Of a stretch of 64,000 bases of DNA, positions 42,068-55,500 are shown piece by piece. Both the position numbers and the translations under genes were made by a program. Origin of the DNA: Lanius collurio (Eukaryota > Chordata > Aves > Passeriformes > Laniidae); assembly GCA_020086605.1 (NCBI GenBank), contig JACBWW010000016.1, positions 6,377,682 to 6,441,681 of the forward strand, given 5' to 3'. The notes beneath the pieces are model-generated. The model was not told where the DNA came from. It was given only the letters and a program-made list of their open reading frames with translations, and searched no databases. Numbering within the stretch: the stretch's first letter is position 1; every line of letters starts with the position of its first letter.

Positions 42068-43659
42068 AAAAGAGGGTGAAATCTCCAACCTTAGCTGATG
42101 AAATCTCAGCACTTACCACACCTAATGAGATGTTTGCTGGCTGGCAAAAGCCATGCCTGCCTGTGTCAGTGTTGCCCTTGCTGTGGGTTCGTTCCACAGA
42201 GCCACAGCGCCTGATGCAGTGCAGAGCCTGGAGGACTTGCCTGGCTCTGAGCCGCTGGAGCACACAGGGATGCCCAGGATGTGGCACTGGGCTGGGGTGT
42301 GCTGGAGCCAACCACAGAGAAATACTTGCTTGGTACCTGGTGAATAGGGATGGGTGTTTCTCACAGCTCTCCACAGAAGAAGCAAGGTCTTCAGTCCATA
42401 AAGTTCTCAAGGCCCCTTCAGTTTTCCTGGTGTCATGACAGACCTGCCACTGTGTGCACAGTACACCTGAAGGGTCTTAGGCCATGCATATTTGGTGACT
42501 GAACACTGACGGTCTGGCCACTGTGGGTGGTTACAGTGGTCTTATTAGGTCGATAAGATGACAATCCAAATTCATCCAAATGAGTTTGGGAAGAAGTTGG
42601 CTAAAAAAGGATCTTCTAAAGGCATCTATGAGAAAAGCAGAAATGTAGGAGCAATTTCTTACATGGTCTGTTACTGCCTTTTTGTTGCTGCCATAAGTAT
42701 AAGCTAGGAAATACCTATGAACTGGGAAACAGGTGGAATAATTGACATAGTGTGCAAATAGAGCAGTGTATTTTCTCTTTTGATAACACCAGCAGTTTTT
42801 TTTCTGAGGCTATTGAAACTTTAAAAGTAATACTGGCCAGCCTAGCCAGTTCTGTGTATGGCTTGTGATTTGTATGAAGTCCAGATGATTTTCTGAGATA
42901 TGCTGGTCAACGTGCAATCATAGCAGATGGGAAGATAACAATTGTAAAAGCAAGCCTGTGGTGGCTGTGCTTCTGCATCCTGTTTAAATTGGCCTGACTT
43001 GCACTTCACTCCTGGGTTATGACTTCAGAGGACTTTTTATGAAGCAGATGTGTGAAACTTGTAGGCAAAGCAAACCTTTCTATTTCCCTCTTATTGCTCT
43101 AGTACATTCCAGTTATTAATCTGTACATCATTTACCAGATGGTGAAATAATGATACAACTTCAAATGTATTTTCCCCTCAGAACTAAAAAATGCTGTTCC
43201 CAGTTGTGGTCAGAGAAGGCTGAGGACAATATGTACTCTTTAGTTACGCTGAACAATTGACAAGAACTGTTTTGTGCAAAATAACTAGTATGTCATGGCT
43301 CTTCATCCCACCTGTTCCTCCTACCACAGAATCCCCCTCAAAAACCCAGCAAAACTCTTTTGAAGTCTCTTCACCCTGTTAGACCATACTGCTGAAGCTG
43401 AACATCTCTAGAGCAGAGGTTTAACGTAGTAACAAGTAAGTCAAGCTGATAAAAAATGTGCATGTGTTTTTTCTAAGACACGTGTAAAAAAAAGTAAGTT
43501 CACTTCCTCTCACTGTCGTGTCTACAGTCAAAATATATGAACAACATGTTATCTTTTTTACTTTCCAAGATGTTAAATTTGTAGATTCTTGAACAGTAGA
43601 GTTCAACACCAATGCATCATGTTTTTGGGTTGAAATCCATGTCTTAGAAGTTGTTTGCT
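42068..43659. other. intergenic, no gene seen
   Basis: Moderately GC-rich to about 42,450, then AT-rich. Only short overlapping frames are present and no protein family is recognisable. Confidence 0.5.
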
Positions 43660-44110
43660 TACACTGAGATTGAATGTGAGCGGTTTAGTGCGACACACTC
43701 TGAGACGAGCCCGGAGGTTGGCAGGCGTGGCTGCCCACAGCCCTCGGTGCACACTTTCAGCAGGGAAGGACGTGCCCCTCAGCCCTAAGGAGCAAGCCCC
43801 AGATCAGACGGCAAGGGCAGAGGTGGAGGTGAAAGAGAGAGAGGGGTTCTCCATATGGATTCCACAGGTCTGAGTTTCTTACAGCACAGGGAAGAGTCCA
43901 GGGACGAAGAACACAAAACACAGGAAGGTCCAGGGATTTTATACTCAAAGGAATAGGGGTAGGGATAAAGGCAATAACCAGTAGGGAAGAGTGAGGAGGG
44001 AGGACTCCATGGGGAATTAACCAATGAGTGCTCATAGGAGGGGTAACAGGGAACAACCAATGGGGCATTGAATAACACAGAACTTTCCAGAACCAATACA
44101 TAATCAACTA
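43660..44110 (-). mobile_element. LTR-like promoter block A
   Basis: The minus strand has inverted CCAAT motifs (44,020-44,065), then TATAAAAT at 43,936-43,943, then a GC-richer downstream part. This is the order of U3, TATA and R in a retroviral LTR. I could not fix TG/CA ends or target-site duplications, so the limits are approximate and no class is assigned. Confidence 0.35.
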
Positions 44111-44229
44111 AGAGGAAAAATATTCATTCACTTATACATAAAACTAGGAGGGGAGAACAGTAGCCAATCAACTTGTAACAAGCAAATCAAGGAAACAAAG
44201 GATTAGGGTGACTTGCCCTCACCAGGGTG

Positions 44230-44935
44230 TGAGAAATGAAAACAACTCTTGTTTTCTTAAAGCAAAAAAAGAAATTTATTAAAAGCAAGAAAAATTACAG
44301 AAATAGCTAAAAATTAAAATTGGGATCCAATGGCTTGATCTAAAGGCCCCAGGAACACAGTGATCCAGTGATCTTTTGGCCCTTTTGGGCTCTAGACCAC
44401 CAGAAAGGGACCCTTGCAGTGCTGAGGTGACTTTAGCTAACCTAAAGTCAATTATTTTATGACGGGCTTCAACAGAAGATGGCCTATACTCAGCACAAGG
44501 CTTTGCCAACGGCCAGGTCCATCCAACTGAGTGAGCTCCTGACTCTGTGCACCCACTTTTATAATGCCTGAGCTCAGCCCGTTCCTCCCACAGCCCGCCC
44601 ACATGGTTCCTGATGATAGGTGGGATGTAAAGGTGAGATAATCTCAGTCCACCAATGGCTCGCTGTTGTCCAGAGGATGATGTCACTTGTTTCCAAGGTG
44701 GGAAAGTCCCTTCAGTGAAATTCAGGTAGCAATGGAGCCAAGCTGCCGGGTAATGGTCGGGAGATAAAAATAGTCTGTAGTGGGTTGAATCTGAGTTGAT
44801 AGACAGATTTTTCGACCAATAACGCTTCTTACAATTTACACATTTAAACTTCACGGAAAGGTGGAGTTTCCTCTTGTTCCAGCTCGCCTGTGGGAGGTGG
44901 GAGGGCCTTGGAGCCTCCAGGCCCCGCCCCACCGG
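44230..44935 (-). mobile_element. LTR-like block B
   Basis: The minus strand has a U3-like segment, a TATAAAA at 44,557-44,563 and an AATAAA at 44,275-44,280, about 280 bases further on. This is a typical R-region layout of a solo LTR. A 217-codon open frame crosses the whole block but resembles no protein. Class and exact ends are uncertain. Confidence 0.4.
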
Positions 44936-45022
44936 GCCGAGGCCCCGGCCCCCTTCCCCTCTCCCTGATGCCCCAGCATGGACCCTGGGTCGCTGGGGAG
45001 GGAACCATCCCAGAGCCCAGGC

Positions 45023-45086
45023 AGCTAAACCCAGCCATGGACTGGCACACAGCTAAACCCAGCCATGGGCTGCTGCACAGCTAAAA
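45023..45086. repeat. 28-bp tandem repeat, about 2.3 copies
   Basis: AGCTAAACCCAGCCATGG recurs at 45,023 and 45,051, and its first bases again at 45,079, each 28 bases apart. Confidence 0.9.
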
Positions 45087-45235
45087 TCTTTCCAGAGCAG
45101 CTCCTTGGGACCGGCAGGTCCCACCTGTTCTCCACATGGAGCCGGCGGGAGCCTCCTTTCTGCAGCCAGCACACTTCGGGCTGAACTGAAGAAAACACCA
45201 GCAGCCAGCAGCACAAAGGGAGCGAGGCTTTCTTC

Positions 45236-46000
45236 ACCATAAAGCCTGAACAAGAACATTCTTCACCATGGAGGTTTCAGAGTCAGAGAGAGAGTGAGCC
45301 ATGTGAGATGGAGCTGAAATGGCAAAGGAGAAAAGGGGTGGTGCCGCGTTCCTCACGCGGAGCTTAAAAATCCTTCTGGCATGCAGTGGTAAGAAACTGT
45401 AATGTCTCAAACTGTTTGTCTCTGTAATCCATTTGGAGTGCATGGGGGATGGAAGACTTACGTGTAGCCCGTGAAGATTGTGAAGAGTTGCCTATGCCAG
45501 GATATATAGAAACAGTGAGAGGCTTTTAAAGACTTGTAGCAGAAAAAGCCTTTGTGTTCAGGTCAAAATAACCCATCCTTAAAAAGATTGATAACTCCAT
45601 GTGATGACACATGTGTGGCAGTGTGAAAAAACTGATATTTTTCCATAGAAGAGATGTATTACACCACAGCAGATTGTTTCTTTCTGGGCAGGTCTGTTGT
45701 TGGGGGCAGTTTGAGGAGCCATATGAAGCAAGAAGAAACCCTTTTTTTTTCCTTAAGCATAAGAAAGAGACTTTTCGAGAACTGTAACACTGACTAAAAT
45801 CCTATGTTGTGTTATCTTTTGTGCTAGTTAAGAAAAAGAGTAAAGTGCTGGGAAGAAAGGTGTGGGGGGTAGTTTGTTTTAATTTCTTGTTATATCTTTT
45901 AACTTTTACTTCTGTTAGTAATAAAACTTTCTCCTTGTACTGCAACCATTTAAGTTTGAACCTGTTTTGCCTCACAGCTATCTAGTTTTCTTCAATATTT
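45236..46000 (+). mobile_element. LTR-like block C
   Basis: A plus-strand segment with a TATATAG at about 45,503 and an AATAAA at 45,920-45,925 followed by a T-rich/CTCC stretch. It suggests a U3-R-U5 order opposite to blocks A and B. Only the signal layout supports this. Confidence 0.3.
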
Positions 46001-46659
46001 TCTTACTTTATTTTCCTTATAAAATAACTGATTTTTCATGTGCTTGACGCTTAGTTGTGTCAAACCACAACATAGTCTGTGGTAGTTATGAGCCTGGGTT
46101 TCTGAGTCCCTTCTGAAGTTGGGTTAGATGTTAAAATCATTTGTAAAAACATAAAACATACTTGAAAAATACAAAACAAACATTTAAACATTCTTTGAAC
46201 AGTTAACAATGGTGTAAATCTATGAAACTTGCTATGAAACTTACTGAACATTATTTGTATTTAAACTGGGAACTAACAACTTGGAAAATTCGTTAGAAAA
46301 GGGATTTTGTACTGGGAACTATATACCTTCTTAATAAAGACTTGGATAGTCGGTATCTGGGCTGATGGGTCATTAAAAGGGTACAAAACTTTATTAACCA
46401 GGGTAATTAACTGGGAATTAATTAAAACACTTAAAAACACTTGATATGCAAAGACCAACCTCCAAATGTCATATATGACAAGGGAGTTTATCTTAAACGT
46501 CGGTGCGTGACCACCAGGCTTTGGATTCTCTTGTTCCCCCCGGGGTCACGGTGGCCACAGCCACCCACACTGCAACAGTTTAGCAATACCAGTGGGAGTC
46601 AGAACTGCAGACTCGTTCGGGTCAGAAACGAGGGAGATCCTGCAGCCATCTCCAGTCCT

Positions 46660-46800
46660 GTCTCCTGCTCAAAGCAAGGTCAGTACTGAAATCCAGCCAC
46701 ATCACTCAGGACTTCTCCAGCCTGCTATCAAAAGGCCCTGAGGTTGAAGATTCCACTGCCTGCACAGACAAGCTTTTCACACCTTAATTAACCTCCTAGT
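46660..46800 (-). mobile_element. CR1-like fragment
   Basis: The plus strand reads TGCTCAAAGCAAGGTCAG, CACTCAGGACTTCTCCAGCC and GTTGAAGATTCCACTGCCTG in order and at the spacing of a reverse-complemented CR1 3' region. It is diverged and has no terminal repeat. Confidence 0.5.
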
Positions 46801-47227
46801 GATTTATTTCCCCCCTTTTTGAAAGTGACTATATTTGTATAATTGTGTGTAACTTCATGAAGGCAAAAATTCAAATTCCAGTTAAAAATTATTGAGTTGA
46901 TAAGAACAACAGTCCAATCTGTAACTATCCTTTGACTTGCAGAACTGTAGATTGTACAGACAGGGCTGTTTGAGTGGTTCTCCAAGTGGAGTCTGCTTTT
47001 ACTTTTCCTTAATAGAATCAAAATGCAGGTTCCAAATGCTGTGTACCACTCCAGTTTCTACAGAGCTTCTAAGCTGCTCTTGTATGTTTGCATGCCTGTG
47101 TGTCTCCATATACATCATTGGTTCCAAGGTCTCTGCTATCATGCTAGGCCTATATTTCTGCATTAGTGATAAATATTTCATTCTTGTTACTACAGCTTAG
47201 ATCAAATCTGGTTTTCAGCGCAGAGGT

Positions 47228-47476
47228 AAAAAGTAAATGGAATTTGGCATAGCCAGCTCATAAGAAAAATTGACGCTATATCTAAACAAGTTAAGACAGA
47301 GCTCCAGACAACCCTAGATGAGTTCAAGCAAAACAAATCTGACATTGCTCAGTCCAGAGGCTTTGAAAGCCTCTGGGTCTTTATTAATAATGGCAATACT
47401 GTATTTACTGGCCTGCAGGCCAACATCCAATATTACCAGGTCATTGTTGCAATAACAAGTCTGTAGATCAAAAATA
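47228..47476 (+). pseudogene. unidentified open frame, possible exon or decayed coding fragment
   Basis: A plus-strand frame runs about 80 codons between stops at about 47,228 and 47,476 with no in-frame ATG near its start. It has normal, mixed composition, unlike neighbouring frames: a heptad-like stretch (IDAISKQVKTELQTTLDEFK), then SLWVFINNGNTVFTGLQANI and YYQVIVAITSL. I do not recognise the family. It may be an exon, a fragment of a mobile-element protein, or chance. Confidence 0.3.
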
Positions 47477-47864
47477 TTTGAGTTATAGGCAATATTAGAT
47501 GTTGTTCAAACTCAGTTCCCAAAGGATGTTTTTCCTGCCTAATTGCTTGTGAGCTACACAAGTCTAGCTAGGTGTTTGTTTAAGAGTTTTGGAAGCCTCA
47601 GGCCAAAATGTTTTGATTGCTAAGGTAGAAAAGAAAACCACCAGAGCAGTTTTAAGACACAAATGGCAACACTACTGTGTAAAATTTGATTTTCATGGTG
47701 GTAGCTCAGTAACTGTCTCCATATTCGTATCAATGGTGTGGTGAACCAAGGCAGCAGAGGAGCCCGGTAAGGCTGGCAGGATACTGTCTGTTACTGCTGG
47801 AAATGTGTCCACGTTACAGAGGCTCCAGGCGTGGGTGAGCTGTATTTTGTCAGGTCCTATTGCA

Positions 47865-48100
47865 CAGACTTCGTGTGGCAAGGTTTTGGCAGCAAGGGGG
47901 TGGTTCTAGGGGTGGCTTCTGTGAGAAGCTGCTGGAAGTTTCCCCTTGAAGAGGCCGTGCCAGCTGGCCCCACGATGGACTCCACCAGTTCTGCCCAAGA
48001 CAGTTGTTCCCCATCCGTATCTCAGCCCATGAGGCTTTTGTTACCTTTCCTGTTCCCTGTCCAGGTGAGAAGGGGAGGAGGGCAGGGAGAGAGGAGCTTT
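47865..48100 (+). mobile_element. passerine LTR-type fragment
   Basis: Contains GTGGCAAGGTTTTGGCAGC and GGGGTGGCTTCTGTGAGAAG followed by CTGCTGGAAGTTTCCCC. I recall this block from abundant endogenous-retrovirus LTRs of songbirds. The copy is truncated, and the subfamily and ends are not determined. Confidence 0.45.
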
Positions 48101-48342
48101 GGTAAGGACCTGGCACCCAGACAAGGCCAACCCACCACAACTACCTAAGCATACCTACAACCTCGGAAATTGCAAAATGATTTTTTGCTAGAAGAGAAAG
48201 TTGATATTTAAAGAAGGCTTTAAGTCAGGTGAGTGCTTTCCTGAGCATAAGCAGCCATTTTCTTTATGCTTTTAATTTTTCTGTCTGAGTAAAATACAAA
48301 ACAAATGTATAATCCACTAAGAATTCTCCTTTTCATATTTGA

Positions 48343-48358
48343 CCACTAGATGGTGCTG
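48343..48358 (+). promoter_or_regulatory. candidate CTCF site
   Basis: CCACTAGATGGTGCTG resembles the CTCF core motif in plus orientation. Confidence 0.35.
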
Positions 48359-51300
48359 TGACTCTTAATTGCAAATGATAATGTACTGTTAACATTTTGG
48401 TTTATTTTATAGAAATCTACAGCATTTTTATATATGAAAAGTTGGTGTTTTCTTTTTTTTACATGCATTGGAGCTGTAAGAACATATAGGTTGGTTAGTT
48501 TCTGTACAAAGCCATAGAGAGCAGACATCTTAGCAATAGCTCTTTCTGACAGCATGGGGAATTTCATGTGAGTTTTGAAGCTGTTCTTATATGTTCTCCC
48601 TAGATGCAGATGTGGACTGCTTTGAGTAAAGAATTTTCCTAAAAGGAGAAGGTGTGCTGAGAAGAGATTTATGGTACCTAATTCAGGTTTATATTTCTTT
48701 CTGTTTATCTGTCCTACATAGTTAGAATGGTGGGTTTAGTTTCAGTTTTGGAATTTATTTTTCTATACTGTAAGAGCATCTGGAATTAAGGAGGACATTT
48801 CTATTTAGAAATTATTGCTAAAAAATTAGATGATCTTACTTATTTCCGTAGGCATTATTTCTGTTTTGCATTCCCATAAGTCATTTCCCACTTTTATATT
48901 TAGAGATTTGATCCACACTGTTGGGTGTCTTAGCCAAGAGCTCTGTGAGACTTTCACACACGACACCTATTACTGATGATCTTCCCAAAGTGATTTCAAG
49001 ACAACAGCATTCTTTCATGTGAGCTAATTGTTTCTCACCATTTGCCATTTCTATGAACTCCTACAAACACTTTCCAATTTCTGTAGCAGTTCTTCCATCT
49101 TCCTATCAGAATGTTCATACTATGAGGCTAAATTGATTGCAGCAGACAAAGCAAATGTACACAACAAGCTACCTTCTGTACAGAAGTGCTAAAGGCACAG
49201 CTCCGTTCAGGTGATCCCCATATGTCAAAATCAGAGAAGGAATGAAAACAGGTTATACAATTCAGAACAGCTTGCAAGCTAGGTCAGTGCCAGTCAGTTC
49301 CAGCAGAAGAGAGCTTTGGAACTAGCTTAATATCAGCCTTTCCCACTTTCAGACACGCATGTAGCACACTTCTGCCAGTCAGAGATCTGGATCTCATTTT
49401 CAATATGTAAGCAAGGAAATTACACTTTCTGAGAGGTAAGGAGTACATAAAGCCTGTTTTTCCCTCGCTGAAATGGCATCTGCCACTCACAATGGGGTCT
49501 GGTCAGGAAATGCCTACATGGCACTGCAGTTCCAGCTTCACTGGAACACTGTTCTATCCACAGCAGGCTCTGAGGTGAGGGCTAATTCACAGTAATTTTA
49601 AAAGTAAGCTTCATTTTTGCAAACTCATTAACAATTATACTGAAACTGAGCTCCTGTCACATAACTGTGCTGACTCTCGTTTTGAACATTTTCACTAATT
49701 TACTTTGAGATAGGCTTGTATAAAATCACCAGGTTGCAGTAGTTTTGCTGAATACATAGGATAATACTCATTTTAGTTCCAGGTGTAAGCTTATTGTCAC
49801 CTTCAAAAACACCTAATACTGCCTTCCAATAAAAGACAATATATACTTACATAGGCAACAAGTGCCTGAAGTTTAAAATGCCCTTAAAAGTTGTTGAAAA
49901 TGCTGTGCCACTGGGATGCCAGTGCTTGGGACCCCAAAAGTCTGGCACATGCTTACACAGCTGCAGTGTCCCTGCAGTAACACATTCTAACGGGGCAGCA
50001 CAACAGAAAATCTTCTGGCTTTCTTCAGATTTAACCAGAGGCCAGCCTTGCCTTCCCAGAGACTCACAGCAAAGCCACTTGTTTTTCTTCTACCCCATGA
50101 CCAGGCAACTTAGACCCTTGTTTCACCAATAGTCCCACTGATACCCAGGTACTGCATATTTATTCAGTATTGGTAAGATCAGAAGCAAGACTACCTACCT
50201 GGACTTATTCTGGTCTTAAAACTATTGGTACAGAACTGTGAGGAGTAAGGTTGATCCAAGAGGCTTCATCACCATAATTTCCATTTAAATAAATCCATAT
50301 AATTCCCAAACTCTGAGGAGTTGTATGTTGTAACAGTCTCCTGTTTTGAGTGACTTTTTTTTCTTAACCTCTTTCTCTATGTTTCAACTTTATCTTTTAA
50401 TGGTGCTAAGTACATCTATTCCTCCTCTGGCAGAATTTCATAAGTGGGAAGAAATTTCTCTGCTGCAAAAAGAATTTTCTTTGATAACTTTAAACAGTCT
50501 TCTGGAGATTTATTGACTTGAATTACAGCAGCTCACTTATCACTAAGGCTTTGTGTAAATCACAGAAAAGGATAACCAGTTTCATATGGGAATGAAGTGG
50601 ACTTCACCCACTTTCACTAATAAATAGAAGAGCTCAAACAATCATTAATATCTGATGTGTTCATCTACACTTTATATATTGTGCCAAAGTCAGCCTAGAG
50701 CTTGGAGTCAGGTCTTATTTAAAAAGAGAAGTATTAGAGAATGAGAGGACACCATTTTGAGCCAAACAGCAAAACATATGGATATTTACTAGTGGCTAAA
50801 TTCTTTCCAGTGCAGACTGTCTATAAAATTTACTTTGCAGCTCTGCTTCATTTAAGACACGACTATAAATGGCTTTATTTTCCCCTAGGACCTGCTTGTT
50901 GTACCCTAATTAGAGTTTTTATCTAGCGTGTTATTATTCTGGTTCTACTGAATAAGAGCACGTATGCTTTGAAAGGCTTTCAAGTGCACACTCTCATAAG
51001 TCCACTTATTTTTTCCCTTGCTTTTATAAAACAAATTATTTTTATATTTATATTATGATATATAAGTATTAATTGCCCCCTCGAGACAAACCTTCTTTTT
51101 CTAGCTAAAAAAAAATCTGGGGCTAACAAAGTTGTTTATACATTTAGAGCAGTTATTTTTGTAGTGCAGTTTTAATAAAATCTATGCAGTGAACCATGGC
51201 ATTGCCTTCATCTGTGTGCTTCCAGAATGATCAGAAAGAGGTCTGTAAGTGAAATATCATCATCTTAGTAAAGCTTTTTTCCTATAAATACTTGTCAGAC

Positions 51301-52510
51301 CAGGCTACCTTAGGCAAGGCCCCTCCGTGGAGTTTCAGAGAATCCCAGTAGCTGCAGTGAGTGTTACACACAGACTGCTCCCTTTGCCAAAAGCTTCCAC
51401 AGGCCTGGGGCTGAGCACTCTGCCCCAAGCAGAGCCCTTCAGGAGCAAGCTGGAAGCACATCAGTCCCATTAATTACTGGCTGGATTGAAGTCTAAGCAT
51501 TCAGTATAGTTCAGATCAGGAAGCCACCAGGAAAGCTGCAATTTAAATTTACTGTACATCAAAGGAGAATGCACAGATGGCATACTCTGTCTAGGGGATC
51601 ACTGGAATTTCCTACTCTTAGTTCCTTAATTTAGGAGGAAGAAATACTGACTTTTTAATTACTAAAGTAGCCTTTGCATCTGCTACAGGGATATAGCAGC
51701 AAAATGAAATGGTGGAAATGGTGAAACAAATGGAAACAAGGCACTGTTGAACACAGCCTTGGGAACATGGCAGTCAGGAGGCCATAAAAAGCTTTTGACA
51801 ATCAGAATGGGCAAGGGAAGATTGGGAAATGTAAAAACATTGGCTGCTATGGTTTGATTCCTGTCATAGAAGAAGAATTTGTACTGAACCAATACTTGAC
51901 ACTCTCAGTTGCTTCACCTAGTGGGGAAAAAAAAAAAACCAAACCCCAATCTCATGTTCAGCAAAATACTTGCACCAGAAAGATGCAAAAATGAATAAAT
52001 TATTTCCTTCATGAGAGAGCTGCCACTTTCCACTGTAAAGGAATAAGAAGAAGCTGCTTTGTTGCTACTTCCAAGAGCTGTGCTGAGGCACAGCCCCACT
52101 GTTGGGGGCTTTGGTTTGCACTGTGTTTCTTTCCTGTTGGTGTCATGTTTTTTTTCCTTTTGCCTCTTTTTTTGGTTTTGGGTTTTGTGAGTTGTTTGTA
52201 TTATTTTGATCATTTGTTTGGTTTTGTGGGGTTTTTTTCTCTCTTTTTTTCCACACCTAGCCCTTTTGTTTGTAAATGAGTTCATCAGTGTGGAAAATAC
52301 ACCACAAAGCCTGCATGGGTTTCATGAAATCTCCTAGTGATGTTTCTGGTTTGTACACCCTGATGGAAGGAGCCAAGCAGCAGATTCTTATTTACACTTT
52401 GCATGAGCTTTAGTTAGTCTGCTCTGAAAGAAGCACATCAGTCAAACACTGCATTTACTGCAGAATATTCTTCTGACTTACTACTCATTCCAGAACTTTA
52501 GCCCAGAAAT

Positions 52511-52535
52511 AAACCAAACCAAACCAAACCAAACC
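52511..52535. repeat. (AAACC)5 microsatellite
   Basis: Five perfect AAACC units followed by one ATACC variant. Confidence 0.95.
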
Positions 52536-55500
52536 ATACCATGCTGGCATTTTCCTTTCCATTAATTCAGCAATAATTTTGGTAAGAGAAATTTTACATA
52601 AATCTTTTAAAGTAGAAGAGCTCAGGATTTGTATACTTAAGTTTCTGTTTAAGGGAGGGCTTGGCATTTTATTCTGCACCCAACCCCCCACTCTTCCTCA
52701 ATCCTGTAAGTGCAGTGACCTTTCTTGAATTTCACTAAGTGTATATAATAAATTATTACTTCTCTTATAACTCCTGAGATTTTTCTCTCCCTTTCACTTT
52801 CTGTAAAATTCTTCTGATGTATTTTGTGAGGAAGCTGCCTGAGGAAGTGCTTGATTTAGGGACAGATCAAGTCATAAATCTTCATTCATCAAGGATAGGC
52901 ATGAAGTAGTTCTACTGAAGACAACAGTCAGGGATTTCCTAGAGGAAGGAGATGGGAATTTGAGAGAGGAGTGAGATCCACAAGTAGGAGGTCTAGTGAG
53001 AACCTGAGAAGAAGGGTTTGAAAGGAAGGGCAAAATCAACTGGAAACCTGAAGAGATAAAGGACTAGAAAATCTAGAACAGAAAAATACAAATAAAATCT
53101 AATAATTATTAATTACCACTGCATAATGAGAAGATAAACTGAAGACTAAGGACAAGCTGAGTAAGCCTCGGTGGCAGCATCTTTGGCCATCAGGAAAGGC
53201 AAGGTGGGAGTTGAGCAGAACAGAGCAGCCAGGGCACAGCCCCACAGCACCTGAGCAATGTGAGCAGGAAACCTCCAGAGACAGCCACCACATCCAACCA
53301 AGAGTCCACATCACAGGACAAGTTCACTGATGATACAGCTCTGAGATGGAGGGACAGATTCAGCCCCCACACACCAGGGTCAGAGCCATGAGTTGCCAGG
53401 CAGGTCCACAGCACTGCAATAGTCCAAGGTGAAGTGTGAAGGTCAAGGCCCAAATCAAGGAGCTCAGTAGCCAAGTGCGGGTATGACCAGCATTAAACTA
53501 GACCAGTACTCCTCCAGCAGTGCTTCCCAGGCCACTGAAGGCCAAAGGGCCAGCTTAAAAACAGTTCCTGGGCCCATGGACAGGGGATGTGAGTGGAGGC
53601 TCCAGCTGAGGCTGGTCAGGGCCCTTAAAGCCTATTGGTGCCTTGAGGGCTCTGACACCAAGAGGACATGAGCACAGTGACCTTGGCATCCTGTAAAGCC
53701 TTTAAAATGTACCGGCCTCCTTCGGGATATGAAAATCCATATTAGAACTAATTTTTACATTTGGCACTAATGAGTACCACACCAGCCAATTTAAAATGAA
53801 TTTGGTCTTCAGCAAGAATGCTTCAAAGCATCCTTAAAAAATGGAGCACTTATCAAATGACACTGACATAAAGATGACACCAGTAACTGCAACCGCATGC
53901 AAGTGCAAGTTTTAGTCATCTGTTTTCTTTTGTGGCCTCTTTGTGAACATTACAAGCAGACATGCTCTGCTGTGTTCCCTGTGCCAGCCCAGTGCTCCTA
54001 CTGTCCCACCACATGGGGTTTCTGCTTGCTGGTCTGGCTGGGAGCTAACCCCACAAGGGCAGGATTCTTTCACTTCCTTTAACATGTGCCTGAGATGCTG
54101 CTGCTTCCCTGCCCCTGAAGAGATGTATAACACAGACCACTTTTTAGTAGCTTTTTTCCCTGCATTGGCTTTAGGGATCATGAAGTCAGTCTTTTTGAGT
54201 AACACCTCAAATAGACATCTGTGAACATTAATATTTATTTTCATGTTGAATGCAGGGTTTGCAGAGTGCATAAGTCAGGTGTCTACATGTTAAAATGCAG
54301 ACAGGGCTGTTCTGAGATAAAATTATTCCATGCTAATGTCATTTGTCCCTCGGTAGTTGTTTCAGTTTTCCACCAAAGTAGAGCAGATAAATCATATGTT
54401 CTGCTCATGTTGCAAGCCTTTGCTTCTGCTCATGAAGTGCTTCTTTGGCCATTAATTGTTAGAAATAACAGGGCACTATATGTCAGAACTCCAAATGGCT
54501 TGAATGGCTTTTAGAGATATAGCTGGGTAACCATGGGCAGGCACTTAGGGTATGTGAAAAGTTATGTATTTTGTATCAAATTTGTTTTACATTGAGTAGG
54601 CCTCAGGAATAGCAAACCAAAAGTTTCATTAATATTTTTACCAAAAAGTTCATTTTTCTATTAAACCATTTTCATTTATTTTTTTTTTAACTTTGGGTAA
54701 ACCCTAGGAATGCCAAACTAATAGTTCTTCTGATATTTTTACCAAAAGCTTTCTATACTAAGTATGTAAACTTTTTCTCTTCTTTTTCCTTCAACACTAA
54801 TAAAGGTCATATTGCTGCATGCTGAATCAACTATAAGTATTTCCTGTGAGTTGAATTTTATTTCCGAAGTTGCTGACCTGACTTCTGTGTATGACTGGAT
54901 CAGAGAACCATCTGGGAGACATCTGTTAAGCTGTCTCCCAGACAGGGAACATATCCCACAGTTCAACTGTAAGAGGCTGAGGTAACCTTCCATTTCTATG
55001 CAAGTGTTCTTTAATAAATAGCAAGCAGTAAATAATAAAACACTGAGCAAGTTGCTTGGATTCTCTCCATAACTGTGGCTAAGACCCACTTAATAATTTG
55101 GTGACCTTGTATTTGAATACAATAAATAATAGCTCGAAAATTTTTGCACATCTGTCTGACTTCTTTATAGTACTATCCCCTTATCATCAGTAAAAATAAA
55201 AACACCATTTGTGTAGCATACTGAGTTGTTTCACTGCTTTTAGTTATCCCCACATGCTTCAAGAGATTAGTAGTTCAGAAAGCAACCCTACAGATTTTAA
55301 CATTTACTCTAATGTGTTTACTGATTCTCTAGCTGTATTTTTACAAGTTATAGTAGTCTTAGTTTTATATATATGTGTATATAGATAAGAGTATATCAGA
55401 GCAATGCATACACAATATAAACAAAAAAAAAAAACAAACCCAAAATGCCCTCAGTAAAGGCAGTCTCCATAAATGCTGAGTTTCAGAAAAATGGCCAGTG

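Noticed and set aside
44279..44932. 217-codon minus-strand open frame
   Set aside because: It spans an LTR-like block with TATA and poly-A motifs, has no recognisable domain, and its composition follows the DNA rather than a protein.
51914..52285. 123-codon minus-strand frame rich in K, Q and T
   Set aside because: It is the translation of a T/G-rich low-complexity tract.
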